Of a stretch of 14,042 nt of DNA, positions 6,677 through 13,810 are shown piece after piece; within the stretch, counting starts at the first letter, position 1; each line of letters starts with the position of its first letter. The position numbers and the translations under genes were made by a program. The notes below the pieces were generated by a model. It was not told the origin of the DNA. It saw only the letters and a list, made by a program, of their open reading frames with translations, and ran no database searches. Source of the stretch: Baffinella frigidus (taxonomy: Eukaryota; Cryptophyceae; Cryptomonadales; Baffinellaceae); assembly GCA_026770585.1 (NCBI GenBank), contig MU646316.1, forward strand, positions 773,641 through 787,682. The letters run 5' to 3'.

Positions 6677-7088
6677 ACCCAAAACCCAAACCCCAAAACC
6701 CTAAACCCTGATCCCTAAACCAACCCTGAACCCTGAACCCTACACCCTACACCCTCAACCCTCAACACAAAAACCTAAACCCTAAACCCTAAACCCTAAA
6801 CTCAAAACCCAAAACTCAAAACTCAAAACCCAAAACCCTAAGACCCAAACCCCAAAACGCAACACCTAAAGCAAAACTCCTACCCCCAAACAGTAAAACC
6901 TAAACCACAAATCCTTAACTATAAACCCTACACCCTAAATCCCGGACCTTGAAACCTACAACCCTAAAGCCCCAGCCCCAACCCACAAACCCTGAACCCC
7001 AACCAACAAACCCTGAACCCTAAACCCTAAACCCTGAACCACAAACCCAATCCCTAAATCCTAAACCCTAAACCCCAATCATAAAACC
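6362..7088 (-). repeat. Degenerate telomere-like array 4 (CCCTAAA on plus)
   Basis: About 730 bp of heptamers in the opposite orientation to arrays 1-3, with homogeneous patches: (ccctcaa)n at about 6527-6570 and 6638-6680, clean ccctaaa at about 6594-6618 and 6777-6800, and aaaaccc or caaaact patches. A weaker tail continues at 7141-7200. Before it, 6257-6361 is unique; after it, 7089-7140 is a short unique spacer. Confidence 0.95.
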
Positions 7089-7350
7089 CTTACAAATGTT
7101 CTGACTGTGGAATCACCTCGCCCCCCGGTATATGGATTTGGGCCCCCAAATCCCTACAACCTACAGCCTAGACCCTAAACCCTACACTCTGGACCCTGCA
7201 AAGAATTCCAGGAACTTCTTTCTTTCAGGTCAAAAGCAAATGAAAGCTGGCTGTGTTCCAAAAGTTCCAGAAACATCGACACTCCCCACGACATGCCCGA
7301 TCGAGCCTCCCCACCACCCTTCTCGATAACCCTGCTTGGTTCACGATCCA

Positions 7351-7365
7351 GGGGGGGGGGGGGGG
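7351..7365 (+). repeat. Run of 15 G
   Basis: An uninterrupted G15 run follows tcacgatcca. 7201-7350 and 7366-7397 around it hold no gene or element that I can recognise. Confidence 0.95.
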
Positions 7366-7397
7366 TCGGGGAAATCTGAAATGAACTCCAGATTTGT

Positions 7398-7510
7398 GTC
7401 GTTTAGGTTCTTCGAGCTCCCAACATAGGCGGACACTGGAACTGGTCCTGCAGAAAATCCATAATTCCTTTCGGATCACATCAGCCCCTCCGGGGCAGAG
7501 GATCGCAGCG
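7398..7510 (-). repeat. SINE-like repeat, subfamily B (element strand minus)
   Basis: Read on plus: tttaggttcttcgagctccc, caacataggcggacactgga, ctgcagaaaa, tcctttcggatcacatcag, then cggggcagaggatcgcag. A stub of another copy follows at 7526-7560 (ccttgaggtctttgaggtttt, then gctcccaac) and breaks off. Confidence 0.85.
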
Positions 7511-7580
7511 TACGAGCTCGTAGCCCTTGAGGTCTTTGAGGTTTTGAATGCTCCCAACCCGATCCTTTTTCTGACCTTAC

Positions 7581-7685
7581 TTTAGGTCCTTTCGGTTTTT
7601 CGATCTCCCAACACAGGCGGACACTGGAACTTGTTCTGCAGAAAAGCCATGCTTCCTTTCGGATCACATCAAGCCCCCCCGGTCC
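7581..7685 (-). repeat. SINE-like repeat, subfamily B
   Basis: Starts tttaggtcctttcggttttt and runs through aggcggacactggaacttg and ctgcagaaaagccatgcttc to atcaagccccc. Same orientation as its neighbours. Confidence 0.85.
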
Positions 7686-7753
7686 ATCTCCCCTTGAGAT
7701 CCTGAAGGTGATTTTACCCTACAGATCATTTGTTCCTGTATCCTTGACTAAAA

Positions 7754-7830
7754 CCTTCAGGTCCTTTTGCTTTTTTTGACTCCCACCCCAAGCGGACACT
7801 GGAAATTATCCTGGATAAGGCCATGCCCTA
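7754..7830 (-). repeat. SINE-like repeat, subfamily B, cut at a telomere-like array
   Basis: cttcaggtccttttgc, then agcggacactgga and ggataaggccatg, after which the sequence passes directly into ccctaaatcctgaac. In element orientation this is a 5' truncation, with the break exactly at the first CCCTAAA unit. Confidence 0.75.
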
Positions 7831-7986
7831 AATCCTGAACTTGACCCCAATAACCTGAACCCGGAACTTTAAATCCTGAACACTACACCATCAACACCAC
7901 AATGTAACCCTAAACCCCAAAACCCCAACCAAACCATAAACCATAAACCGTGAACCCTGAACCCTAATCTCTGAACTGTAAACCCT

Positions 7987-8020
<34 letters not shown>

Positions 8021-8562
8021 AAAATCCTAGACCCCAAACCCTAAGCCCTTAGACCTTAACCGCAAACCTTACGCCCTGAACCCTAAACCCTATGCCCTAA
8101 GATCTAAAACCTTCAAACCCCAACCACAAACCACAAACCACAAACCACAAGACACAAAGCACAGAGCACAAAGCACAAAGCACAAAGCACAAACCACACA
8201 GCACAAACCACAGACTCCAAAACTAAACCCTAAACCATAAACCATGAACCGTAAACCATGAACCCCTAAACCCTAGACTATAAACCCTAAACCCCAAACC
8301 CCAAACCCTAAACCCTGCACCCTAAACCCTAAACCTGAAAACCCTAAACCCTAAACCCTAAACCCCAAAACCCTCAACCCTAAACCCTAAACCCTAAACC
8401 CTAAACCCTAAACCCTGAACCCTTAACCCTTAACCATAAACCATAAACCATAAACCATAAACCATAAACCATAAACCATAAACCATAAACCATAAACCAT
8501 AAACCCCAAATCATACACCCTCAACCCTCAACCCCTAAATACTGAACCCTGAACCCTGAATC
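7826..8562 (-). repeat. Degenerate telomere-like array 5 (CCCTAAA on plus)
   Basis: About 740 bp of heptamers. Homogenised sub-blocks include (ccctcaa)n near 7990-8018, a cacaaacca/gcacaaa block at about 8124-8212, clean ccctaaa at about 8340-8413, and about ten copies of ccataaa at about 8434-8502. Same orientation as array 4. Confidence 0.95.
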
Positions 8563-9160
8563 CTTTGATGCCAGACGGGAGCCGTCCTTGCCTTTCCACC
8601 AAGAGATACCCCCCGCCATCAATAACGCTGCTTTCATCCCCCGTCCCCGCTCGACGTCTACTGGGTGGGTCCTGGTGGGAAGTTCCCCGAAAACGTTTTT
8701 CATTTCCCCGACTGTGAGAGACAACAAGATTCCAAAAGGTGAGAGGGATTGTGTGGGGAAGTGAGGTGAGATCAGCCAGACACCAACAATTGAAAGGAAA
8801 GAAATGTGGTTGTGTAGGGGTTTCCCCCAATTTTCATTCGTCAGTAGAGTTAAGGGCAAGCCAAGCATGAACTATCCTAATGTGCCCCGCAGATTCAGTA
8901 TGAGTTAGCAGAGTTAAGTCCAACCAAGTGTCAAAAAATCAATAATACAAGTTAGCCAAGCAACGAGTGTATCAAGAACCCCCCGCCTTTCAATAACGTT
9001 CCTGACACTCGCCATCCCCGTTTGGTGCCTACGTGTAGGCTACTCGAGATGTAGCCCCCTCTTGAAGGGTGCCCTCTATTCCTCTCTCACTTCATGGTTC
9101 CCCTCGTTCCTCCTCTGTTCACTCCCCTCCCTCCCTCCCTTTCTCCATCCCTTCCTTCCT
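8563..9160. other. Non-array spacer with internal duplications and pyrimidine tract
   Basis: A block at 8597-8662 (accaagagataccccccgcc, then atcaataacg) recurs at 8971-9032. gtagagttaagggcaagcca (8844-8863) recurs as gcagagttaagtccaacca (8907-8926). 9105-9160 is a C/T-rich tract. A 115-codon minus-strand frame (8868-8521) starts with ATG and ends inside the array; it has no recognisable motif and overlaps the duplicated block, so I leave it uncalled, although it could be another exon abutting an array. Confidence 0.55.
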
Positions 9161-9161
9161 G

Positions 9162-9275
9162 CCTTTAGGTCCTTGAGGTTCTTCGAGCTCCCAACATAGG
9201 CGGACACTGAAACTGGTTCTGTAGAAAGGCCATGCTTCCTTTTGGATCACATCAAGCCCCCCTGTACAAAGGATC
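9162..9275 (-). repeat. SINE-like repeat, subfamily B
   Basis: ctttaggtccttgaggttct, then cgagctcccaacataggcgg, ctgtagaaaggccatgcttc and ttggatcacatcaag, then caaaggatcgcgg. One of the most complete B copies. Confidence 0.85.
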
Positions 9276-9323
9276 GCGGCATAAACCGGCTAAAGAGTAT
9301 CCTCATCGGGCATGTGACAGCGT

Positions 9324-9400
9324 GCCTTTAGGTCCTTGAGGTTCTTTTAACTCCCACCATAGGCGGACACCGGAACTTATCCTGCAGAAAGGCCTTGATC
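9324..9400 (-). repeat. SINE-like repeat, subfamily B, short
   Basis: cctttaggtccttgaggttc, then aactcccaccataggcggac, cctgcagaaaggcc. It ends before the gatcac block and is followed within 11 bp by an A copy. Confidence 0.8.
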
Positions 9401-9410
9401 CATACTTCCT

Positions 9411-9624
9411 GTCCTTTAGGTCCTTTAGGTTTTAATTTCTCCCAACATGGCCCAACGACACGCCTTTCCGTAGAAAGGATCTGCAGAGAAAGCATTTTTG
9501 CTTTCGGATCGCATTGAGCTCTCCAGTGCAGAGGCTCGTGAAGAGGGGATATAGGGTGGCTCTCTTGGGGTGTTTGAGGATTGCCAAATGGCAACACGCT
9601 CGCGCACACACCGAACCCAAGTCA
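9411..9624 (-). repeat. SINE-like repeat, subfamily A, long copy 1 of a tandem pair
   Basis: Read on plus: gtcctttaggtcctttaggt, tttaatttctcccaacatgg, cccaacgacacgcc, gtagaaaggatctgcagaga, aagcatttttgctttcggat, gagctctccagtgcagaggc, gaagaggggata, then cgcgcacacaccgaacccaa. About 214 bp. It is the longest form, so probably close to full length. Confidence 0.9.
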
Positions 9625-9838
9625 GTCTTTAGGTCCTTTAGGTTTTAATTTCTCCCAACATGGCCCAACGACACGCCTTTCCGTAGAAAGGATCTGCAGA
9701 GAAAGCATTTTTGCTTTCGGATCGCATTGAGCTCTCCAGTGCAGAGGCTCGTGAAGAGGGGATAGCGGGTGGTTCTCTCGGGGTGTCTGAGTTAGACCAA
9801 AAAGGCACAGGCTCGCGCACACACCAAACCCAAGTCAA
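9625..9838 (-). repeat. SINE-like repeat, subfamily A, long copy 2 of a tandem pair
   Basis: Head-to-tail with the preceding copy at a 214-bp period. The first about 140 bp are nearly identical; the far end diverges (ttctctcggggtgtctgag in place of ctctcttggggtgtttgag). 9839-9899 is a short unique link. Confidence 0.9.
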
Positions 9839-9899
9839 CCGTTATGAGGCTCATGATATCCCATGGTTGGAGCATAGGTGCTTCAACCACGGACACCCC

Positions 9900-9975
9900 T
9901 TCAGGTCCTTTAGGTTCTTCGAGCTCCCAACATAGGCGGACACCGGAACTGGTTCTGTAGAAAGGCCATGCCCCC
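9900..9975 (-). repeat. SINE-like repeat, subfamily B, short
   Basis: ttcaggtcctttaggttctt, cgagctcccaacataggcgg, ctgtagaaaggccatgcc. It ends there, and a loose tail unit, atcctttaggtcctttaa, follows at 9980-9997. Confidence 0.85.
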
Positions 9976-10035
9976 AAACATCCTTTAGGTCCTTTAACAA
10001 ACGGGCTGGGAAGTTCCCAGCCAGTTCCCAGAAAA

Positions 10036-10245
10036 GTCCTTTAGGTCCTTTAGGTTTTAATTTCTCCCAACATGGCCCAACGACACGCCGTTCCGTAGAA
10101 AGGATCTGCAGAGAAAGCATTTTTGCTTCCGGATCGCGTTTCGCTCTCCAGTGCAGAGGCTCGTGAAGAGGGGATATAGGGTGGCTCTCTTGGGGTGGGT
10201 GAAGGTATACCAATTGGTTGCCATGCTCACACACACACCCAGTCA
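10036..10245 (-). repeat. SINE-like repeat, subfamily A, long
   Basis: Matches the tandem pair at 9411-9838 almost throughout, including ctccagtgcagaggctcgtg and tatagggtggctctcttggg. Its far end reads cacacacacacccagtcagt. Confidence 0.9.
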
Positions 10246-10415
10246 GTCTTTAGGTCCTTTAGGTCCTTTAGTGGTCCTTTTGGGTTTTAGGTCCGTTTAG
10301 GCTTTTGAAACCTTTAGGTCCTTTAGGTTTTAAATGCTCCCAACATATGCCAACGACACGCCCTTCCGTAGAAAGGACTTCAGAGAAAGCATTTTTGCTC
10401 TCGGATCGCGTTGAA
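10246..10415 (-). repeat. SINE-like repeat, subfamily A, with expanded 9-mer tail
   Basis: The tail side has extra degenerate units of ggtccttta and gttttaggtccgtttaggct (10248-10310) before the body (ctcccaacatatgcc, gtagaaaggacttcagagaa, aagcatttttgctctcggat). It is cut after ggatcgcgttga. A cacttattga doublet follows at 10420-10440. Confidence 0.85.
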
Positions 10416-10440
10416 ACGGCACTTATTGACACTTATTGAC

Positions 10441-11009
10441 TTTATTCGAAAGTGAGAATGCACGGTGCAAGAATTGAGGCGAGGTTAGGAAAACGTCTGG
10501 GTTCTGCACCAGATTTTTCCTGCCCAAGAAACTGCCACTACCCATAAGGAAAAACCACGAAGGAGCTCCCCGCACAAGCCCGGCGAACCGGACAGCGTGT
10601 CACTCCCCAATGGCTCCCCGCAGAGCACCCCGTTGCGTGGGGGCCTCTGCCTATTCCATACACAGTTGCCCCGGACTGGGCAAAAATGTATGGACCACTC
10701 TCCTTGCGGGCCACTCATACCACGCGAGGAGAGCAGAAAAACCCCTCAACCACCTAGGCCCCCACGTGCGATGTGCTTTGGTGCTTTACGATATTTCGGG
10801 GAACTTCGAACCAATTTCCTCAGGTTCTGAGGAAATTCCATGGCGAGCGCCTCCGGAGGAAAAGTAGCTGGGCTGGTGGGGCTGTAGCCCGGCCACCAAC
10901 CAAAGAGTGCACCAGCTTCCCCGTAGTGTCGCTGGAGAGGCTCGTGCAGGTGTCGGCGTGTGGCTCCTCCATTGGCAGGCGTAAGGAACAAGGGTGCCAC
11001 GCTGCGAAC
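10441..11009. other. Region upstream of the plus-strand gene, one small hairpin
   Basis: No supported gene: frames on both strands are short, and the longer plus-strand one reaches past an ATG-less GTG. At 10813-10837, aatttcctca/tgaggaaatt forms a perfect 10-bp stem with a 5-base loop. 5' untranslated or promoter sequence of the gene at 11010 should lie here, but I can see no clear TATA or initiator motif. Confidence 0.5.
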
Positions 11010-11972
11010 ATGGCTCTGCGCTGCGTGGTAGTCCTCGCCGTGCTTCTGGCACAGCAATCTGCAGGTGGCAATGGCATCGGTCGGCATTTCGCTTCAGGAA
11101 GGACGGGCCATTCCGCCTTGATGCTGCGCGGATGCTCGGTGCAGCGGGGCCTGGGTCTGCGCCTCCGCGGGGGGGCGTGCGGATCGTGCGGGAGCTGCGG
11201 AGGAAGTGGTGCTTGCGGGAGTGGGGGGAAACAGCTGGAGGCGGAGGACGGCGATGAAGAAGAATCCGATGCACTTGCAGCGCTGGACATCCTGGGTGAA
11301 ATGGATGGACAGGTGGTTCCATCCAACGCTCCTCCCCGTCCTTTCCCAGCTTGCCATCTAGGTACCCCCGACGACCTTCTGCTCTTCCCTGACCAGCGTG
11401 TGTCCCTCGCCGCACAGAGTGAGGAGGTCCTGGAGGAGAGCGGCACATTGGCGAACCTGGGGTGCGGTCAGGGGGAGAGGCGGTTGACCGCAGCGCAGAA
11501 GAGAGAGGCGCGTGATGAACAGCTGGTGGCACGTTCGCGGCGAAGCCTCGTGACAGAACCTTTCCAGTCGTTTCTCGACTGGTGCAGCCCCCCCCCGTAT
11601 TCCGAGCGCCTGATCAGGTGCTCCCTCTGCAGCATTGTTCGTTGGCGTTCACTATCAACACGTCGCACGCACGCTTACCTTCCACCAGCCACCAGAAGTG
11701 AACCAAATCGCGATGTGGAGACCTGTGGGCATTTTCACCAAGGGATAAACCCTGAGGGTTTATCACCCAGGGGAAACCAACTTTTGCGATCACTCGATTT
11801 GGTTCACTTCCTAGGGCTGGTGGTTGCATCTCACCTCTCGCATCGGCGGCTCACTGCACACTCACCAGATGGCCACCAACCCTCACAGATTGAACAAATC
11901 ATCGAATTTTTGGAGCCATTTTCACCTTGCATGAAGCCAGAATCCGGCTTCAACGGCTCCAATTCCCCTTGA
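11010..11972 (+). CDS. Putative secreted protein with LRLRGG and Cys-Gly-rich segment
   Basis: 320-codon frame from ATG 11010; the frame upstream is open but has no ATG. Residues 1-19 (MALRCVVVLAVLLAQQSAG) are a convincing signal peptide. Residues 50-55 are LRLRGG, identical to the last six residues of ubiquitin, followed by ACGSCGSCGG (56-65) and a further Cys-Gly run to 73, then an acidic patch (77-86, EAEDGDEEES). 160-180 is basic and helical-looking. From about residue 225 the frame is hairpin element P8 and later repeat, so the true end lies before 11682 or past an intron. 11313-11417 begins GT, ends in a pyrimidine-rich stretch plus CACAG, and is 105 nt (in frame), so it could be an intron. 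No family recognised. I judge the N-terminal half as real coding. Confidence 0.55.
   Translation: MALRCVVVLAVLLAQQSAGGNGIGRHFASGRTGHSALMLRGCSVQRGLGLRLRGGACGSCGSCGGSGACGSGGKQLEAEDGDEEESDALAALDILGEMDGQVVPSNAPPRPFPACHLGTPDDLLLFPDQRVSLAAQSEEVLEESGTLANLGCGQGERRLTAAQKREARDEQLVARSRRSLVTEPFQSFLDWCSPPPYSERLIRCSLCSIVRWRSLSTRRTHAYLPPATRSEPNRDVETCGHFHQGINPEGLSPRGNQLLRSLDLVHFLGLVVASHLSHRRLTAHSPDGHQPSQIEQIIEFLEPFSPCMKPESGFNGSNSP
11682..11822. mobile_element. Hairpin element P8, inside the 3' part of the open frame
   Basis: The ends are ccaccagcc...ggctggtgg. The arms go on with aagtgaaccaaatcg and close on a perfect inner stem, gataaaccc/gggtttatc (11744-11764, 3-base loop). TT lies outside both ends (cctt | ... 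| ttgc), a possible 2-bp duplication. The open frame of the gene passes through the element without a stop. Confidence 0.8.
11910..11962. repeat. Nested hairpin ttggagcc/ggctccaa
   Basis: 8-bp outer arms and an inner gaagcc..ggcttc stem. ttggagccatttt occurs again at 12331-12343, and ggctccaattcc occurs again in the loop of P10, so this text is shared among neighbouring hairpins. Confidence 0.65.
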
Positions 11973-12067
11973 AATCGGAACATCGAAATCCGACGATTTG
12001 CTCAAGCCGTGAGGGCTGGTGCGGAGGTGTCATCACCTGATGCGTGATCTGGCGGCGAGCAGATTAC

Positions 12068-12240
12068 TAGTGACGCAACCTATAAATAGTTTTGTAAAGC
12101 AACTCATTCTGGTACAAATTATAAAACAAGGTCCATTTAAAACTAAAAAGGGCTCCAATTCCTTTTTAAACGAGGTCTTGTTTTATAATTTGTACCAGGA
12201 ATGAGTTACTTTACAAAACTAATTGTAGGTTGCGTCACTA
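12068..12240. mobile_element. Hairpin element P10 (173 bp, MITE-like)
   Basis: The ends are tagtgacgcaacct...aggttgcgtcacta. Arms of about 66 bp (agttttgtaaag.aactcatt, ctggtacaaattataaaaca) have a handful of differences and weaker pairing further in. TA flanks both ends outside gtgacgca, which fits a TA target duplication of the Tc1/mariner type, although the symmetry of the palindrome makes this ambiguous. No coding capacity. Confidence 0.85.
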
Positions 12241-12300
12241 TGAAGATGCCCCGGGATTGCGTGGATCGTTGCTACTGAAAAGCCACAGGGGAAGTTTCAG

Positions 12301-12332
12301 AAAGTAGCGGAAGCATATGCTTCCGCTACTTT
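12301..12332. repeat. Perfect 32-bp palindrome
   Basis: The half-site aaagtagcggaagcat is followed at once by its exact reverse complement, with no loop. The flanking bases (g at 12300, g at 12333) do not extend it. It lies just left of the repeated text ttggagccatttt. Confidence 0.95.
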
Positions 12333-12486
12333 GGAGCCATTTTACCCTCAAAAGGCAATTTTTGCCCCAAGGACGTGACCAAAACTCGTCAAAAGGCAAC
12401 AATAGTGTCGTGTCCAGAGAAATTGAAACTTGCCCTGTGGCTTTGCAGTAGTGCTCTGACCCACTTTAGACGCGATGGCGGTCAAT

Positions 12487-12583
12487 CAAAAGTTGACGGA
12501 AGGGCAGAATCCCCCCACAAGGGGGGATTCCGAAAGGGGGGATTCCGCCAAAAGTTGACGTAGCGGCCAGGGTAAGTTGACGT
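12487..12583. repeat. agttgacg direct repeats around a C6/G6 hairpin
   Basis: caaaagttgacg at 12487-12498 and about 12548-12559, and taagttgacg at about 12572-12581. Between them, gaatcccccc-acaa-ggggggattc (12507-12530) is a perfect 10-bp stem, and ggggggattccg is then repeated directly. A 62-codon frame (12375-12563) covers this and is not called. Confidence 0.75.
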
Positions 12584-12637
12584 TTGCAACAGCTCCCTCT
12601 CAGGTCTAGGGCGGGGCAAGGTAGGGCGGGGCAGTTA

Positions 12638-12734
12638 CCACACAAATGCCCACTTTTTTAAAAACACGTCGGTTTTAAATAGGCCCCTCTAGCATTCTGG
12701 TGTGGTGGTGCGGTGCTCTGACGGCGGGGCACGC
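12638..12734 (+). repeat. Dispersed copy of the 36-bp unit with flank, left
   Basis: accacacaaatgcccac, cggttttaaataggcccctc, tagcattctggtgtggtggt, gcggtgctctgacggcgggg. Its first part matches 13616-13682; its second part matches 13043-13098. The ends accacac and gtgtggt are inverted. Confidence 0.8.
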
Positions 12735-12745
12735 CACGCACTAGA

Positions 12746-12887
12746 TTTATCCGGGGAAACCTATTTTTCTTTCATTTGATGGCAACGAAAATTACTACAC
12801 AATTCGTTCTTATTAGTAATATTAAAGCATTTGTGTAGTAATTTTCGTTGCCATCAAATGAAAGAAAAATAAGTTTCCCCGGATAAA
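12746..12887. mobile_element. Hairpin element P13 (142 bp, arms almost identical)
   Basis: The ends are tttatccggggaaac...gtttccccggataaa. Arms of about 58 bp have a single obvious mismatch, c against t after ggggaaac. The centre (about 12788-12848) matches that of P2 in layout: actacaca...gtgtagtaatttt. agat lies just outside each end, if the element is taken from ttatccgg. It is the youngest-looking hairpin here. Confidence 0.9.
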
Positions 12888-12933
12888 GATACGTAACCTG
12901 GTCTCGCGCAGATGCGTGGATCGGTGCTCTGAC

Positions 12934-13077
12934 GATAGGCCCCTCTAGCATTCTGGCGTGGTATCTTTAGATAGGCCCCTCTAGCATTCTGGTGTGGTAT
13001 CTTTAGATAGGCCCTTCTAGCATTCTGGTGTGGTATCTTTAGATAGGCCCCTAGAGCATTCTCGCGTGGTGGTGCGG
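12934..13077 (+). repeat. 36-bp tandem repeat, four units
   Basis: Units start at 12934, 12970, 13006 and 13042: gataggcccctctagcattc, then tgg.gtggtatcttta. The fourth diverges after gcattct and leads into ggtggtgcggtgctctgacg. As 36 is a multiple of three, reading frames stay open, and a minus-strand frame (13096-12854) shows a 12-residue repeat HQNARRAYLKIP. This is a property of the array and not good evidence of a gene. Confidence 0.9.
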
Positions 13078-13127
13078 TGCTCTGACGGCGGGGCACGCAG
13101 GTTCATCAAGCGGTGGCTGCAGATCCA

Positions 13128-13510
13128 GGTAGAGTACTGGTGGGTCCCGCTCTTCGACGAGCTCTGCTCCCACGAACAGGTCTCCCTTCTGTCATTCCTC
13201 TTTTTCGTTCCCCCCCCCCACCTTTGCCGACGTCTCTGCGACGCGCTCTGCTCTCACGAAGAGGTCTCCCTGCTGCCGCATTTTGCAACGGGAGAGAGAG
13301 AGGGAGCGCGAGCGAGAGAGCGAGAGAGAGAGAGAGAGAGCGCGCGAGCGAGAGAGCGCGAGAGCGAGAGAGAGCGAGAGAGCGAGAGAGCGAGAGAGCG
13401 AGAGAGAGCGAGAGAGAGATGGTTGGTGCCGCTCTACGACGAGCTCTGCTCCCACGAACAGGTTTCCCTTGTGCCGCATTTTGCAACGAGACCACTCGAG
13501 AACGCTGGAG
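13128..13510 (+). CDS. Possible coding remnant with three copies of a DELCSHEQVSL motif
   Basis: One frame, open from 13030 to 13536 but with no ATG (it begins at GTG), holds three related segments: VPLFDELCSHEQVSLL (from about 13144), LCDALCSHEEVSLLPHFAT (from about 13231) and VPLYDELCSHEQVSLVPHFAT (from about 13426). Several changes between copies are silent or conservative (GTC/GTG, GTC/GTT, F/Y). Between copies two and three lies a GA/GC tract translated as Arg-Glu-Ser. The segments may be exon duplicates or a tandem noncoding repeat that happens to stay in frame. No family recognised. Confidence 0.3.
13290..13418. repeat. GAGAGC-type microsatellite tract
   Basis: A purine-rich run with interspersed gagagcgc and gcgag units. 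It is bordered on both sides by ccgcattttgcaacg-containing repeat copies (13275-13292 and 13475-13489), so the tract has grown inside a duplicated unit, as at 108-355. Confidence 0.9.
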
Positions 13511-13615
13511 GATCCTATTTATACGTGGGGTTGTAAATATTTGTACCAGGATAAGGTGTTCCAACCTCGTGACTGGCCAGTATATGGCTAGTTACGTGAC
13601 CAATCAACGAAAGAT

Positions 13616-13682
13616 ACCACACAAATACTGACATTTACAAGCACATCGGTTTTAAACAGGCCCTTCTAGCATTCTCGTGTGG
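13616..13682 (+). repeat. Dispersed copy of the 36-bp unit with flank, right
   Basis: accacacaaatactgac, catcggttttaaacaggccc, ttctagcattctcgtgtgg. Matches 12638-12707. Just before it, gataccacac is the reverse complement of gtgtggtatc in the tandem array. 13683-13810 is otherwise unique. Confidence 0.8.
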
Positions 13683-13810
13683 GACGCCTGCACACAAGCA
13701 TGTCATTTTGCAGTTAGGTACACTCGTTCTGAAACTATCAACCATGCGGAGCAAACCGTGGGGTGGGGCGTTGCTGGCCTGTGCCGCACCGAGACGGGAG
13801 AAGTTCATCG

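Noticed and set aside
10786-11532. 248-codon minus-strand frame
   Set aside because: Antisense shadow of the plus-strand gene; Pro/Ser/Arg-rich with no motif.
12854-13096. Minus frame with a 12-residue HQNARRAYLKIP repeat
   Set aside because: Follows automatically from a 36-bp tandem array without a stop; no other coding evidence.
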